DNA from: JBHIYN01 sp041984235
Lineage (GTDB): Bacteria; Pseudomonadota; Gammaproteobacteria; Ga0077536
Reading direction: 5' to 3'
Length of the DNA: 64,000 bases
Assembly (NCBI GenBank): GCA_041984235.1
Contig: JBHIYN010000001.1
Coordinates: forward strand, 1-64,000
A model generated the notes under the pieces. That model was not told where the DNA came from and did not search any database. It saw only the letters and a program-made list of their open reading frames with translations. A program made the position numbers and the translations under genes. This document shows positions 34,536-44,000 of the stretch, one piece after another (the first letter of the stretch is position 1; each line of letters starts with the position of its first letter).

Positions 34536-36168
34536 GCTCGGCGCACCGGGCACGGGCGACGACCAGCTGCCGCTGGCCACGGCGCGGGCGCCGCGCACGG
34601 TATCGCTGTTCTGGCTGATCCCGCTGGTCGCGGCGGCGGTCGGCGGCTGGCTGGCGTGGCAGGCCTACAGTACGCGCGGGCCCGAGATCACCATCGTGTT
34701 CACCCGCGGCGAGGGCATCGAGGCGGGCAAGACCGCGGTGCGCTACAAGGACGTCGAGGTCGGTCGCGTGACCGCCATGCACATCGCGCCGGACCTCAAG
34801 ACGATCGAGGTGCGTGCGCGCATCGGCCTCGACTTCGCTCCGCACCTGACCGAGAACACGCGCTTCTGGGTGGTGCGGCCGCGGGTCGGCGCACAGGGCG
34901 TGAGCGGCCTGTCGACGCTGGTCTCCGGCGCCTACATCGAGGTCGACCCGGCGGCGGGCGCGCCGGCGGCGCACTTCACCGCGCTGGAGACGCCGCCGAT
35001 CGTGACCTCCGACGCGCCGGGACGCAGCTTCGTTCTGCGCGCCGCCGAGCTCGGTAACGTGCAGCCCGGCTCGCCGCTCACCTTCAAGGACATCGAGGTC
35101 GGCGAAGTGCTGGGCTACGAGCTCGCCGCCGACGGTGCGGACGTCTTCATTCACGTCTTCGTGCGCGAGCCGCATACCGCGCTGGTGCGCGAGGACTCGC
35201 GCTTCTGGCTGGCGAGCGGCGTGCGCGTCTCGCTGGGCGCGACCGGCCTGGACCTGCGCACCGCGTCGTTGCAGGAAGTGCTGCTCGGCGGCATCAAGTT
35301 CGATGCGCCCAACGGCGCGGAGTCGGCGCAGGCGCCGGAAGGCGCGGTGTTCGCGCTGTTCGAGAGCGTCGACGCGGTCGCCGACGCCGGCTACACGGAG
35401 CAGGTGCGGTACCTGCTGTACTTCGACGAATCGGTGCGCGGTCTCGCGCGCGGTGCACCGGTCGAGTTCCGCGGTATCAAGCTCGGCGAGGTCGCGAGCG
35501 TCGGGCTGGAGGTCGAGCGCGCAGAGCTCAACCCGCGCATCCCGGTGGTGGTGCGCTTGCAGCCGCAGCGCCTCGGTGCGGCGTCCAAGGCAGAGCCGGC
35601 CGAGGTCGAGGCGATCATCGCCGGGCTGGTCGCGCGCGGCCTGCGCGCGCGCCTGCAGACGGCCAACCTGCTCACCGGGCAGCTCTACGTCGATCTCACG
35701 CTGGACCCCGACTCGCCCGCCGATCTCGTGCCGAGCGCGCGCAAGCTGCCGCAGATCCCGACCCTGCCGACCGAGCTCGGCGAGTTCAAGGACAACGTCA
35801 ACGCGCTCATCGCCGAGCTGCGCCGCTTTCCGCTGGACCGCATCGGCGCGAAGGCGGTGGCGGCGCTGGACGGCGTCGCCCGCCTGACCGCGGACCCGGC
35901 CATCGCGCGTGCGCTGGACAGCGCCAGCGATTCCTTCGCGGCGGTCGGTGCGGCGGCGCGCGGCTTCGAGCAGCAGCTCGCGCCGCTGCGTGCCGACATC
36001 GCCGGCGCGCTGGGCACGTTCGACGAACACTCGCCGCTGTACCAGCGGCTGCATGAAACCCTGCGCCAGATCGACCACGCGGCGCGCGCCCTGCGCCAGC
36101 TCGGCGAGACACTGGAGCGGCGGCCCGAGGCCGTCATCTGGGGCAAGGAGGGAGCGGCGGATGACTAG
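34528..36168 (+). CDS. pqiB: PqiB MCE protein
   Basis: This 546-residue protein has one N-terminal membrane helix (VSLFWLIPLVAAAVGGWLAW) and then three MCE domains (starts such as ITIVFTRGEGIEAGKTAVRY and YLLYFDESVRGLARGAPVEF). The C-terminal alpha-helical region is expected to build the needle-like channel. PqiB hexamers span the periplasm to move lipids or other hydrophobic molecules between the membranes. It is coupled to pqiA upstream (8-base overlap) and pqiC downstream (8-base overlap). Confidence 0.9.
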   Translation: MTELGAPGTGDDQLPLATARAPRTVSLFWLIPLVAAAVGGWLAWQAYSTRGPEITIVFTRGEGIEAGKTAVRYKDVEVGRVTAMHIAPDLKTIEVRARIGLDFAPHLTENTRFWVVRPRVGAQGVSGLSTLVSGAYIEVDPAAGAPAAHFTALETPPIVTSDAPGRSFVLRAAELGNVQPGSPLTFKDIEVGEVLGYELAADGADVFIHVFVREPHTALVREDSRFWLASGVRVSLGATGLDLRTASLQEVLLGGIKFDAPNGAESAQAPEGAVFALFESVDAVADAGYTEQVRYLLYFDESVRGLARGAPVEFRGIKLGEVASVGLEVERAELNPRIPVVVRLQPQRLGAASKAEPAEVEAIIAGLVARGLRARLQTANLLTGQLYVDLTLDPDSPADLVPSARKLPQIPTLPTELGEFKDNVNALIAELRRFPLDRIGAKAVAALDGVARLTADPAIARALDSASDSFAAVGAAARGFEQQLAPLRADIAGALGTFDEHSPLYQRLHETLRQIDHAARALRQLGETLERRPEAVIWGKEGAADD

Positions 36169-36778
36169 GATCATGGCGGCCGTGCTGCTGGCCGTACTCG
36201 GCGCCGGGTGCAGCGTGAAGCCGGTAACGACCTCGCCGCCGCGTTACTACCTGCTGGAAGCGCCGGCCACGGCGCGCGTGGCCGTAGACGAACGGCGCAC
36301 GCCGGAATTGCGAGTCGCAATCGGTCCGGTGACGGTGTCGGATTACCTCGATCAACCGCTGATCGTGACGCGCCGCGATGACAGCGAGATCGCTTTGCAC
36401 GAGTACCGGCGCTGGGCCGCCCCGCTGGCGCGCAGCGTGCCACGGGTGGTGCGCGACGCCCTGGCCGCGCGGCTGCCCGGGGTGCACAGCGTGTCCTTCC
36501 CGGGCACCGCGCCGCAGGCCTGGGACGTGCGCATCGCGATCGAGATCGCGCGGCTCGACGGTCGCCCCGGCGGGCGCGTCACGCTGGACGCGCAGTGGCA
36601 GGCCGTCGATGCAGACGGCGCGGTGCTCGGCAGCGAGCGCGTCACGCTCGACGCCGACACGGCCGGCGAGGTCTTCTCCGCTTACGTGCAGGCCCAGGCC
36701 GGCCTGGTCGCCGCGCTCGGTGAGCGCATCGCCGACTGGCTCGCGCGGCGCGCTGTGAGCGCCCGCGAAGGGCGCTGA
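36161..36778 (+). CDS. pqiC: PqiC outer-membrane lipoprotein (ABC-type transport auxiliary)
   Basis: This 205-residue lipoprotein starts with ATG inside the pqiB end. The signal peptide and lipobox (AVLLAVLGAGCSV) place the lipidated cysteine at residue 17. The following RYYLLEAP and VTVSDYLDQPLIVTRRDD are typical of the PqiC/LptE-like auxiliary family. It anchors the PqiB needle at the outer membrane. It completes a pqiA-pqiA-pqiB-pqiC operon with every junction overlapping. Confidence 0.85.
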   Translation: MTRIMAAVLLAVLGAGCSVKPVTTSPPRYYLLEAPATARVAVDERRTPELRVAIGPVTVSDYLDQPLIVTRRDDSEIALHEYRRWAAPLARSVPRVVRDALAARLPGVHSVSFPGTAPQAWDVRIAIEIARLDGRPGGRVTLDAQWQAVDADGAVLGSERVTLDADTAGEVFSAYVQAQAGLVAALGERIADWLARRAVSAREGR

Positions 36779-36910
36779 GCGCACGACCCGCCGACACCCT
36801 GCCCGGGCCGTCCGCGAGGTGGCGCGCCGCGCGGTAACGGCGGCCGCTGACCTCGCGCGGCCGTCATGGATTTCGTGAACGGTTACGCGGAATCCCGGAG
36901 TGCGGCATGC

Positions 36911-36927
36911 ACAATGTGAATCATTGT
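36911..36927. promoter_or_regulatory. small inverted repeat upstream of the sorted surface protein
   Basis: ACAATG and CATTGT are separated by TGAAT, 23 bases before the start at 36950. This A/T-rich patch in a GC-rich gap is a possible operator; no regulator is linked to it. Confidence 0.35.
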
Positions 36928-36949
36928 CAAGCCGCCCATCGGGGAAGCC

Positions 36950-37786
36950 ATGGTGCACCGAGCCCGAATCCAGCGCACCGTCGCCGCGCCGCTCGCGCGG
37001 GCCGCGTGCGGCCTCGCCGCGCTGCTGCTGTCAAACCTGGCGGGCGCCGCCAGCCAGGCTACCGCGCAGGGCGTCATCTGGGGCAGCACCGGATCGCAGA
37101 GCGTGTTCGTCAACGAGCTCGATACCGGCAATCCCGCAGCCAGCGTCTCGCATTTCCTGGTCCAGGACGGCGTGACCTTCGATTTCTACGCCTCGGCCAG
37201 TCTCGCCACCGGCGCGCTCAAGGTACGTAATGTCGTCTACACCGGACCCGGCGGCGGCTCGGCGACCGCCCAGTCCGGCTCGGCGGTGCCGACCACCTAC
37301 GCGCGCCTGCAGGAGGAGCTGACTTTCACGCCAGCGGACAACGACCCCTACACCGTGACCCTGTCGATGCAAGTCGGCGGGCTCTACGAGCTCGATCCGA
37401 GCAGCACCGGCTGGGCCAACGCGCAGCTCAACCTCGGCGTCAGCGGTGGCGCGAACGACTTCGACCAGGTCGACATCCTGCCCGGGAATTTCGTCATCAG
37501 CGAGTTCCTCAGCGTCTCGCTGACCCTGCAGGGCGTGGTCACCGCGAGTCTCTTCGCCCAGCTCGGCTCGGACATCTACGCGATCAGCGGACCGGATGCC
37601 TACAGCGGCTTCCTGTTCGGCAACTCGGCCTACCTCGCGCTCGCTTTGCCGGACTCGGTGAGCGTGTCCAGCGGCAGTGGCGTGTTCCTGTCGACCCCGG
37701 TCCCGTTGCCGCCGGGACTGCCGCTGCTGGCGGTGGGGCTGGCCGGCCTGGCACTGGTCGCGCGCGGGCGGCCGCTGCAGGTCTGA
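36950..37786 (+). CDS. exported protein with VPLP-type C-terminal sorting signal (PEP-CTERM variant)
   Basis: This 278-residue protein has a signal peptide (ACGLAALLLSNLAGAASQA), a beta-rich Gly/Ser/Thr body (FTPADNDPYTVTLSMQVGG), and a C-terminal tripartite tail. The tail consists of the motif VPLPPG, the helix LPLLAVGLAGLALVA, and basic residues RGR. This is the VPLP relative of PEP-CTERM, recognised by an exosortase and processed for surface or EPS association. No exosortase gene is in the window. GGGGAAG precedes the ATG. Function unknown. Confidence 0.75.
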   Translation: MVHRARIQRTVAAPLARAACGLAALLLSNLAGAASQATAQGVIWGSTGSQSVFVNELDTGNPAASVSHFLVQDGVTFDFYASASLATGALKVRNVVYTGPGGGSATAQSGSAVPTTYARLQEELTFTPADNDPYTVTLSMQVGGLYELDPSSTGWANAQLNLGVSGGANDFDQVDILPGNFVISEFLSVSLTLQGVVTASLFAQLGSDIYAISGPDAYSGFLFGNSAYLALALPDSVSVSSGSGVFLSTPVPLPPGLPLLAVGLAGLALVARGRPLQV

Positions 37787-37811
37787 GCCTGCGCTGAGCC
37801 CCGGCCGGTCC

Positions 37812-38762
37812 TCAGGGCACGTCGATGACGTCGCCGTCCGGGCCTTCGTGGTGTGGCTGCGGGTCGTGCGCGGGCTGCACCGGCTCGCCGCCAATCGGCA
37901 CCGTGCGCGCGAGGAAGTCGATCACCGCGTTGCCGAAGATGTCGTTGCGATCGCCGGCGACCATGTGGCCGGCACCCGTGATGTTGACGTACTCGGCGTG
38001 CGGGCACAGGGTGAGGAAGTTCTGCGCGCCGTCCTCGCTGAGCACGTCGGACAGGCCGCCGCGCACCAGCAGGGTAGGCAGGGAGAGGTTCTGCGCGCAG
38101 GCGGTGAGGCGCTCGGCGCGCTTCTCCATGTCGCGGCGCAGGATCCGGAAGCGGGGGTCCCAGTGCCAGCGGTACTTGCCGTTGGGCGCGCGGCGCAGGT
38201 TCTTGGCCAGGCCGGACAGATCGCGCGGCCGCTTGCGATGCGGCTGGTAGGCGGCAATGGCGTCGGCAACTTCCTCGAGTGAATCGAAGCCCTCGGGCTT
38301 GAAGCTCATGAAGGCGCCGATCTTGTTCACCCCCTCGGTCTCGATCTGCGGTGCGATGTCGACCATCACCAGCGCGGTGGCGTCGACGTGGTCCTCGCCG
38401 ACCGCGACCAGGCTGACACCGCCGCCCATGGAGGCGCCGACCAGCACCGGGCGGCGGCCGCCGAGGGCGTCGATCACGCACAGCAGGTCGGCGATCATGA
38501 CGTCCTGGCCGTAGACGCCGTCCGGCGCCCAGTCGGAATCCCCGTGACCGCGCGCATCGAAAGCGACCGCGTGATAGCCGGCGGCGCCGAGGGTTTCGCC
38601 CGCGCTCTTCCAGGCATGCCGGGTCTGACCGCCGCCGTGCTGGAGCAGGATCAGCGGACCATTCGGATCGCCCCAGCTGTCGCCGGCGATGGTTACGCCG
38701 CCGCTGGCCGGCCAGCGGTGCATGGGGTCGGGGGTGCCTGGGAGTCTTTCGCCGGCGCTCAT
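37812..38762 (-). CDS. alpha/beta hydrolase
   Basis: This hydrolase of about 316 residues has the oxyanion region LLQHGGGQTRHAWK, the FDARGHGDSDW block, the nucleophile elbow VGASMGGG, and the terminal GAGHMVAGD carrying the catalytic His. The ATG at 38762 (MSAGERLPG) is chosen over an upstream start at 38846, which would add an atypical basic extension. The fold covers esterases, lactonases, epoxide hydrolases and C-C hydrolases. Next to monooxygenase genes a lactone or ester hydrolase is plausible but unproven. Confidence 0.8.
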   Translation of the reverse strand: MSAGERLPGTPDPMHRWPASGGVTIAGDSWGDPNGPLILLQHGGGQTRHAWKSAGETLGAAGYHAVAFDARGHGDSDWAPDGVYGQDVMIADLLCVIDALGGRRPVLVGASMGGGVSLVAVGEDHVDATALVMVDIAPQIETEGVNKIGAFMSFKPEGFDSLEEVADAIAAYQPHRKRPRDLSGLAKNLRRAPNGKYRWHWDPRFRILRRDMEKRAERLTACAQNLSLPTLLVRGGLSDVLSEDGAQNFLTLCPHAEYVNITGAGHMVAGDRNDIFGNAVIDFLARTVPIGGEPVQPAHDPQPHHEGPDGDVIDVP

Positions 38763-38903
38763 GTGATGGTCGGTATCCGTGCCATTGATTCGGGGCAACC
38801 ATTGTCGGCGGTTGCCCGGCGAGGTCAAGCGCGCTGCCCGCGGCACGGCGGCGTGTTAGCCTTGTCGCTGCCGCGGCGCACGTAACGAGCGAGGAGGGCG
38901 CGC

Positions 38904-39695
38904 ATGCTAGTCGAGCAGATCTGGACCGGGAACGCCTACCGCAATTTCAATTACCTGATCGTGTGTGACGCGACCGGCGAAGCCCTGGCGATCGATCCGC
39001 TGGACCACGAGAAATGCCTGGCTACCGCGTCGCGCAACGGCTGGACCATCACCCAGGTGCTGAACACCCACGAGCATTTCGACCATACCGGCGGCAATGC
39101 CGCGGTCATCGCCGCGACCGGTGCCAGGCTGCTGGCGCATGCCAACGCGCGTGATGCCATCGAGGGCATGGACCGCGGACTCGAGGCAGGCGACGTGATC
39201 AAGGTCGGCAAGACGGTCGAGCTCGAGGCGCTGGATACGCCCGGCCACACCATGAGCCACGTCTGCCTGCTGTCGCACACTGACGAGCCGGCCCTGTTCT
39301 GTGGCGACACCTTGTTCAATGCCGGTGCCGGCAATTGCCATCACGGCGGGCACCCCGAGGAGCTCTACGACACCTTCGTCAACCAGCTCGCGCGGCTGCC
39401 GGACACGACCCGCGTCTACCCGGGGCACGACTACATCGCCAACAACCTCAATTTCACCCTCGACCGCGAGCCCGACAACGCGCGTGCGAAAGCCCTGCTC
39501 GCGGATGTCGCGGAGCAGGATCCGAATGCGCCGCTGGTCTCGACCCTGGCGCTGGAGAAGGAGATCAACACGTTCTTCCGCCTGCACAGCCCGTCAGTGA
39601 TCCGCGCGTTGCGCGAGGCGTTTCCGGACCTGCCCGACGAGCCGGATCCGAAGACCGTGTTCCTCAAGCTGCGCGAGCTGCGCAATTCCTGGTGA
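38904..39695 (+). CDS. MBL-fold hydrolase, glyoxalase II-like
   Basis: This 263-residue metallo-beta-lactamase-fold enzyme has the THEHFDH motif (His56, His58, Asp60, His61), then FCGDTLFNAGAGNC and YPGHDYIANNL. The glyoxalase-II-type C-terminus reads FTLDREPDN..AK..L. It should hydrolyse a thioester such as S-lactoylglutathione. GAGGAGGG precedes the ATG, and a TTAGCCT -10-like element lies at about 38855. The amidohydrolase gene follows 10 bases later, so the two are probably co-transcribed. Confidence 0.8.
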   Translation: MLVEQIWTGNAYRNFNYLIVCDATGEALAIDPLDHEKCLATASRNGWTITQVLNTHEHFDHTGGNAAVIAATGARLLAHANARDAIEGMDRGLEAGDVIKVGKTVELEALDTPGHTMSHVCLLSHTDEPALFCGDTLFNAGAGNCHHGGHPEELYDTFVNQLARLPDTTRVYPGHDYIANNLNFTLDREPDNARAKALLADVAEQDPNAPLVSTLALEKEINTFFRLHSPSVIRALREAFPDLPDEPDPKTVFLKLRELRNSW

Positions 39696-39705
39696 GGTCA
39701 CCGCC

Positions 39706-40827
39706 ATGCTGAAGCCGGTCATTTCCGCCGACAGTCACGTTGCCGAGCCGCCCAACTGCTACGTCGACTTCATCGAGCCGCGGTTCCGCGATCGCGCGCC
39801 GCGCCTAGTGCACGACGAGCGGCGCGGCGACGTGTTCCGCATCGAGGGCAGCAGCACCCCGATCCCGATGGCGCTGGCGATGGGCGCGGGCAAGGCGCCG
39901 GAGGACCTGCCGCCGCGCGGCGCGCGTTTCGAGAAGCTGCATCGCGGCGGCTGGGACCCCGAGGCGCGCATCGCCGACCAGGATCGCGACGGCATCGCGG
40001 CGGAGATCATCTATCCCTCGGTCGGCATGGAGATCTGCAACATCCCCGACCTCGAGTTCAAGCAGGCCTGCATGGAAGCCTACAACCGCTGGCTGCTCGA
40101 ATTCTGCGCGGCCTACCCCGCGCGCCTGATCGGACTCGGCCAGTGCGCGGTCGCGAGCCCGGACAGCGGCATTGCCGAGCTGCGCGCGATCCATGCCCAG
40201 GGCTTCCGCGGCGTGATGCTGCCAGGCATGCCGGGCGAGGCGGACTACGACGACGAGCGTTATGCCGAGTTCTTCGACTGTATCGTCGAGCTCGGCCTGG
40301 TGCCCAGCTTCCACATCCTGACCTCCGGCGAGCAGCTCAAGCAGGCCTGGCGCGGCTCGCGCATCAACTCGTTCATGTCCATCGTGCGCGGCAACCAGGA
40401 TCTCATGAGCATGTTCGTGTTCGACGGCATCTTCATGCGCCACCCGGGGCTCAAAATCGTCTCGGTCGAGGCCGACGGCGGCTGGATCCCGCACTACATG
40501 TACCGCATGGACCACGCCTACAAGCGTCACCGCCACTGGATGCGCGGGCGCGAGCTCGAACGCACGCCGAGCGAGTACTTCCGCGAACACATCTACTTCA
40601 CCTTCCAGGACGACTACACCGCGTTCCACTTCAAGGATCACGTCAACATCGAGCGCATGATGTGGGCCAACGACTTCCCGCACTCGGACTCGACCTGGCC
40701 GTGGTCGCAGGAATTGCTCGCGACCCAGCTCGCGCACATGAGCGAGCACGAGCGCAACCTGATCGTCCATGACAACGTCGCGCGGCTGTACAGCCTCGAC
40801 ACCGCGCCACTGGCGAGCGCGGCGTAG
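39706..40827 (+). CDS. amidohydrolase-2 family metal-dependent hydrolase or decarboxylase
   Basis: This 373-residue TIM-barrel protein is related to the ACMSD/amidohydrolase-2 group: ADSHVAEPP at the N-terminus, IYPSVGMEICNIPD, GFRGVMLPG, MWANDFPHSDSTWPW with the late Asp. The usual HxH is reduced to D-S-H, a common variant in this family. Members hydrolyse or decarboxylate ring-cleavage products; the substrate here is unknown. It lies between a glyoxalase-II-like gene and glnD on the same strand. Confidence 0.8.
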   Translation: MLKPVISADSHVAEPPNCYVDFIEPRFRDRAPRLVHDERRGDVFRIEGSSTPIPMALAMGAGKAPEDLPPRGARFEKLHRGGWDPEARIADQDRDGIAAEIIYPSVGMEICNIPDLEFKQACMEAYNRWLLEFCAAYPARLIGLGQCAVASPDSGIAELRAIHAQGFRGVMLPGMPGEADYDDERYAEFFDCIVELGLVPSFHILTSGEQLKQAWRGSRINSFMSIVRGNQDLMSMFVFDGIFMRHPGLKIVSVEADGGWIPHYMYRMDHAYKRHRHWMRGRELERTPSEYFREHIYFTFQDDYTAFHFKDHVNIERMMWANDFPHSDSTWPWSQELLATQLAHMSEHERNLIVHDNVARLYSLDTAPLASAA

Positions 40828-40847
40828 CGCGCTCCGGGAGCCTCCCC

Positions 40848-43442
40848 GTGACCGACACCGATCTTCTGCACACCGCCAAGCAGCGCCGCCAGGCCATCGT
40901 CGACGGCGCCCAGGGGCGACTCGACGCGCACCAGAACGGGCGCGCCATCGTCAAGTACGTCAGCAGCGCGGTCGACCGCCTGCTGATCGACCTGTGGCAC
41001 GAGGTTGCCAGCGAGGCCGCGGGCGCGGTCGACCTGGTCGCGGTCGGCGGCTATGGCCGCGCGGAGCTCTGCCCGCATTCGGACTGGGACCTGCTGTTCC
41101 TGGTCCCCGACACCGACGACGACGTGCTCAACGGCTGCATTCAGCGCTATGCGCAGCTGGTCTGGGACAGCGGCGCGCACCTGGGGCACGCGGTCCGTAC
41201 GCCGCAGCAGGCCAAGCGCTTCGCCACCGACGACCATCACGGCCGTACCGCGCTGCTCGAATCGCGCCTCGTGTGCGGTCCCGGGCGACACTACAAGAAG
41301 CTGATGCGCAGCGAGGCGCCGGAGCGCTGGAGCCGGCGCCGCCGCGTGGAGTTCTGCCGCACCAAGCTCGAGGAGTGCCGCACCCGGCGCCAGGCCAACG
41401 GCGGCACCGCGTTCTGCATGGAGCCGGACGTCAAGAACGGCAAGGGTGGCCTGCGTGACGTCAGCACCATCTTCTGGCTGTCCATGGCCTGGTACGGCGT
41501 GCCGGCAGCGCGCGAGCTGATTGGCCAGGGCGTGGTCGACGAGTCGGAGTTCAACGGTTTCACCCGCAGCCGCGACTTCCTGTGGCGCGTGCGCACCGGC
41601 CTGCACCTGCTGGCCGGACGCGAGAACGATCGCCTGCGCTTCGAGTATCAGCCGGAGCTGGCCGAACGTTTCCGCTACCGCGACAGCGTCAAGTCGAGCG
41701 CGGTCGAGCGCTTTCTCAAGAACTACTTTCTCAACGTGCGCACCGTCGCCGACCTGTCGGACATCTTCATCCAGCACTTCGAGGAGCAGATCAACCCGCA
41801 GCCCGCGCTGCGCAGCCGCATCAGCCTCGGTGGCGGCATGGAGGTGCGGCGCGAGGAAGTCAGCATCTGGGACGAGAAGAAATTCGCCGCCGATCCGCTC
41901 AACGTCATGCGCATCTTCCGCGAGGCGCAGAAGAAGCAGCGCTACCTCAACAGCCGCGCGCTGCGTACCATCCGCAAGCATGCAGACCTGATCACTGCCA
42001 AGGTGCGTGCGACCAGGGAATGCAACGCGATCTTCCTCGATATCCTGCGCGCGCCGCGCAACATCACCACCGCACTCAGCCAGATGCACGAAACCGGCGT
42101 GCTGGGACGCTTCTGTCCGGACTTTGGCCGCATCACCGGCCACGGCCAGTTCGACCGCTACCACCACTACACCGTCGACGCGCACACCATTCGTGCGATC
42201 GACATCCTGCGTGACTTCCGCCTCGGCGCCGGCGAATTCATCGACATGCCGCTGGCGACCAAGCTGATGTCGGGCCTGGAGCGCCCCGAGTTGCTCTACC
42301 TCGCGCTGCTCTACCACGACATCGCCAAGGGGCGCGGTGGCGACCATTCCGAGATCGGCGAGACCTTGGCGCGACGCTTCTGCAAGCGCCTGGGTCTGTC
42401 CAAGGACGACTGCGACCTGGTCGCCTGGCTGGTGCTGCACCACCTGCGCCTGTCGAAGACCGCGCAGCACTACGATCTCTCCGATCCCGACGTCATCGCC
42501 GAATTCGCCAGCTTCGTCGGCGATCGCGAGCGCCTGGTGTACCTGTTCCTGCTCACCGTCGCGGACGTCACCGCGGTCGGCCCCGGTACCTGGACCGACT
42601 GGAAGGGCCACCTGTTCACCCAGCTCTACAACGCCGCCGACGGTGTGCTGCGCACCGGCCAGGTCGAGGCGGAGGATGCCGAGGCGCGCATCGCGCTGCG
42701 CAAGAAGAGCGTGCTGTCGATGTGCAAGCCGGAAGAGAAGGCGCGGGTGCAGCGCGCGCTGGCGGTGATCTCCAACACCCTGGCCATGCACTGCCCGCCG
42801 GCGACCCTGCTCACGCTGAGTCGCATGCTGGGCGCGGAATCGGGCGTACACCTGGAGACCAACGAGACGCTGGGTTACACGCGCGTGCTGGCCTGGGGGC
42901 TGGACCGGCCCAAGCTCTTCTCGCACCTCACCGCGACGCTTGCCCATGCCAACACCAAGGCCATGACCGCACATGCCTACGCGCTGCGCGACGGCCGCGT
43001 GCTGGACGAGTTTCACATTACCGATGCCAACGACAACCCGCTGACCGAGGCGGGGCAGATCGACCGGCTCAAGAAGCGCCTGCTCAAGGTGCTCGGCGGT
43101 GACGAGCCGCCGCCGATCAAGCGTCCGGCCAAACCGGACATCCTGATGAAGGCGCAGCCCGTGCAGGTCCGCCACCACACGGCGGCCGCCCACAACGTGA
43201 CCGCGATCGAGGTTGTCGCCGCCGATCGCAAGGGACTGCTGGCGACGCTCGCCGCGGCCATCGCCGAGACCGGCGTGGATCTGCGCGGCGCCAACGTCGC
43301 CACCTTCGGCGAGAAGGCGGTCGACGTCTTCTTCGTCACCAACGACAGTGGCGAGACGCTCGATGCGCGCCGCACCAAGCTGCTGATCGCCGCGCTGGAA
43401 CGCGCCGCGGACCTCTCGCCGGCGGCCGAGGCGGCGGCCTAG
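40848..43442 (+). CDS. glnD: GlnD, [protein-PII] uridylyltransferase/uridylyl-removing enzyme
   Basis: This 864-residue nitrogen sensor has an N-terminal nucleotidyltransferase motif, GGYGRAELCPHSDWD; a GlnD-type linker (MEPDVKNGKGGLRD); a central HD domain (LYHDIAKGRGGDHSEIGE); and two C-terminal ACT domains for glutamine sensing (last at about 790-850, VAADRKGLLATLAAAIAETG). It uridylylates PII when glutamine is low and removes UMP when glutamine is high. Translation starts at GTG 40848 with CGGGAG 7 bases upstream. It sits 20 bases after the amidohydrolase gene. Confidence 0.95.
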   Translation: MTDTDLLHTAKQRRQAIVDGAQGRLDAHQNGRAIVKYVSSAVDRLLIDLWHEVASEAAGAVDLVAVGGYGRAELCPHSDWDLLFLVPDTDDDVLNGCIQRYAQLVWDSGAHLGHAVRTPQQAKRFATDDHHGRTALLESRLVCGPGRHYKKLMRSEAPERWSRRRRVEFCRTKLEECRTRRQANGGTAFCMEPDVKNGKGGLRDVSTIFWLSMAWYGVPAARELIGQGVVDESEFNGFTRSRDFLWRVRTGLHLLAGRENDRLRFEYQPELAERFRYRDSVKSSAVERFLKNYFLNVRTVADLSDIFIQHFEEQINPQPALRSRISLGGGMEVRREEVSIWDEKKFAADPLNVMRIFREAQKKQRYLNSRALRTIRKHADLITAKVRATRECNAIFLDILRAPRNITTALSQMHETGVLGRFCPDFGRITGHGQFDRYHHYTVDAHTIRAIDILRDFRLGAGEFIDMPLATKLMSGLERPELLYLALLYHDIAKGRGGDHSEIGETLARRFCKRLGLSKDDCDLVAWLVLHHLRLSKTAQHYDLSDPDVIAEFASFVGDRERLVYLFLLTVADVTAVGPGTWTDWKGHLFTQLYNAADGVLRTGQVEAEDAEARIALRKKSVLSMCKPEEKARVQRALAVISNTLAMHCPPATLLTLSRMLGAESGVHLETNETLGYTRVLAWGLDRPKLFSHLTATLAHANTKAMTAHAYALRDGRVLDEFHITDANDNPLTEAGQIDRLKKRLLKVLGGDEPPPIKRPAKPDILMKAQPVQVRHHTAAAHNVTAIEVVAADRKGLLATLAAAIAETGVDLRGANVATFGEKAVDVFFVTNDSGETLDARRTKLLIAALERAADLSPAAEAAA

Positions 43443-43448
43443 ACGGGC

Positions 43449-43865
43449 TCAGGGTGCCTGCTTGCGCATCGGGTTCTTGACCGCAATCCTGGCGTCGCGA
43501 AAGGTGTAGACGTCACCGCCGCGCGCCGACCCGTTTGCCGGTGGCCTTGTGCGTGCCGGCGAAGATCCCCGCCGAGCAGCCGCACCGCCGGCGATGAAAT
43601 CCTCGCCGACCGGCTCGAACTGCGCGTCGCGGTAGTTGTCCCACAGGCTCGCGAAGCCCTTGCGGACCTGCTCGCGACCGACCCGTACGGCGCCGTCCTC
43701 GTCGTTCCCGAGCGAGGCCATTTAAGGTGCCGTCGTGGGCCATGGGCGCCTTCAGCTTGTCGAGATCCTGTTCGATCCACGCTTCGGTGAAGGTCGCGAG
43801 GAAGTCGGGCGTGACCGGGTTCTTCGGGCCGATGAGACGGTGCGCTCCTGTGTGGCCGGATGCCT
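43449..43865 (-). pseudogene. frameshifted NTF2/SnoaL-like gene
   Basis: Pieces of one NTF2-like protein occur in successive frames of the minus strand: TPDFLATFTEAWIEQDLDKL, then ASLGNDEDGAVRVGREQVRK continuing to FEPVGEDFIAGG, then a middle part IFAGTHKATGKRVGA in another frame, and finally GGDVYTFRDARIAVKNPMRK. At least three shifts are needed to join them, so no full-length product is made. They could be real decay or errors in a low-quality stretch. No good start codon is seen upstream of TPDFLATF. Confidence 0.7.
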
Positions 43866-43939
43866 GGGTGCCGGCGGGTCGTGTGCACCGTCCGGCGTGA
43901 CAGGCCGATTGCTGCAGTGCACTGCGTGCGCCGGACCCC

Positions 43940-43945
43940 TATAAT
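43940..43945 (+). promoter_or_regulatory. -10 element upstream of DEAD-box helicase gene
   Basis: A perfect TATAAT lies 56 bases before the GTG start at 44001. No good -35 hexamer is present 16-18 bases upstream. Confidence 0.45.
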
Positions 43946-44000
43946 GCGCCGCCCCGGGCCACGCGATCGCGCCGCCCGCGCCGCCTGCAGGTATACCGCC

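Noticed and set aside
40638..43193. 851-codon minus-strand frame opposite glnD
   Set aside because: Antisense shadow of glnD with no recognisable domain.
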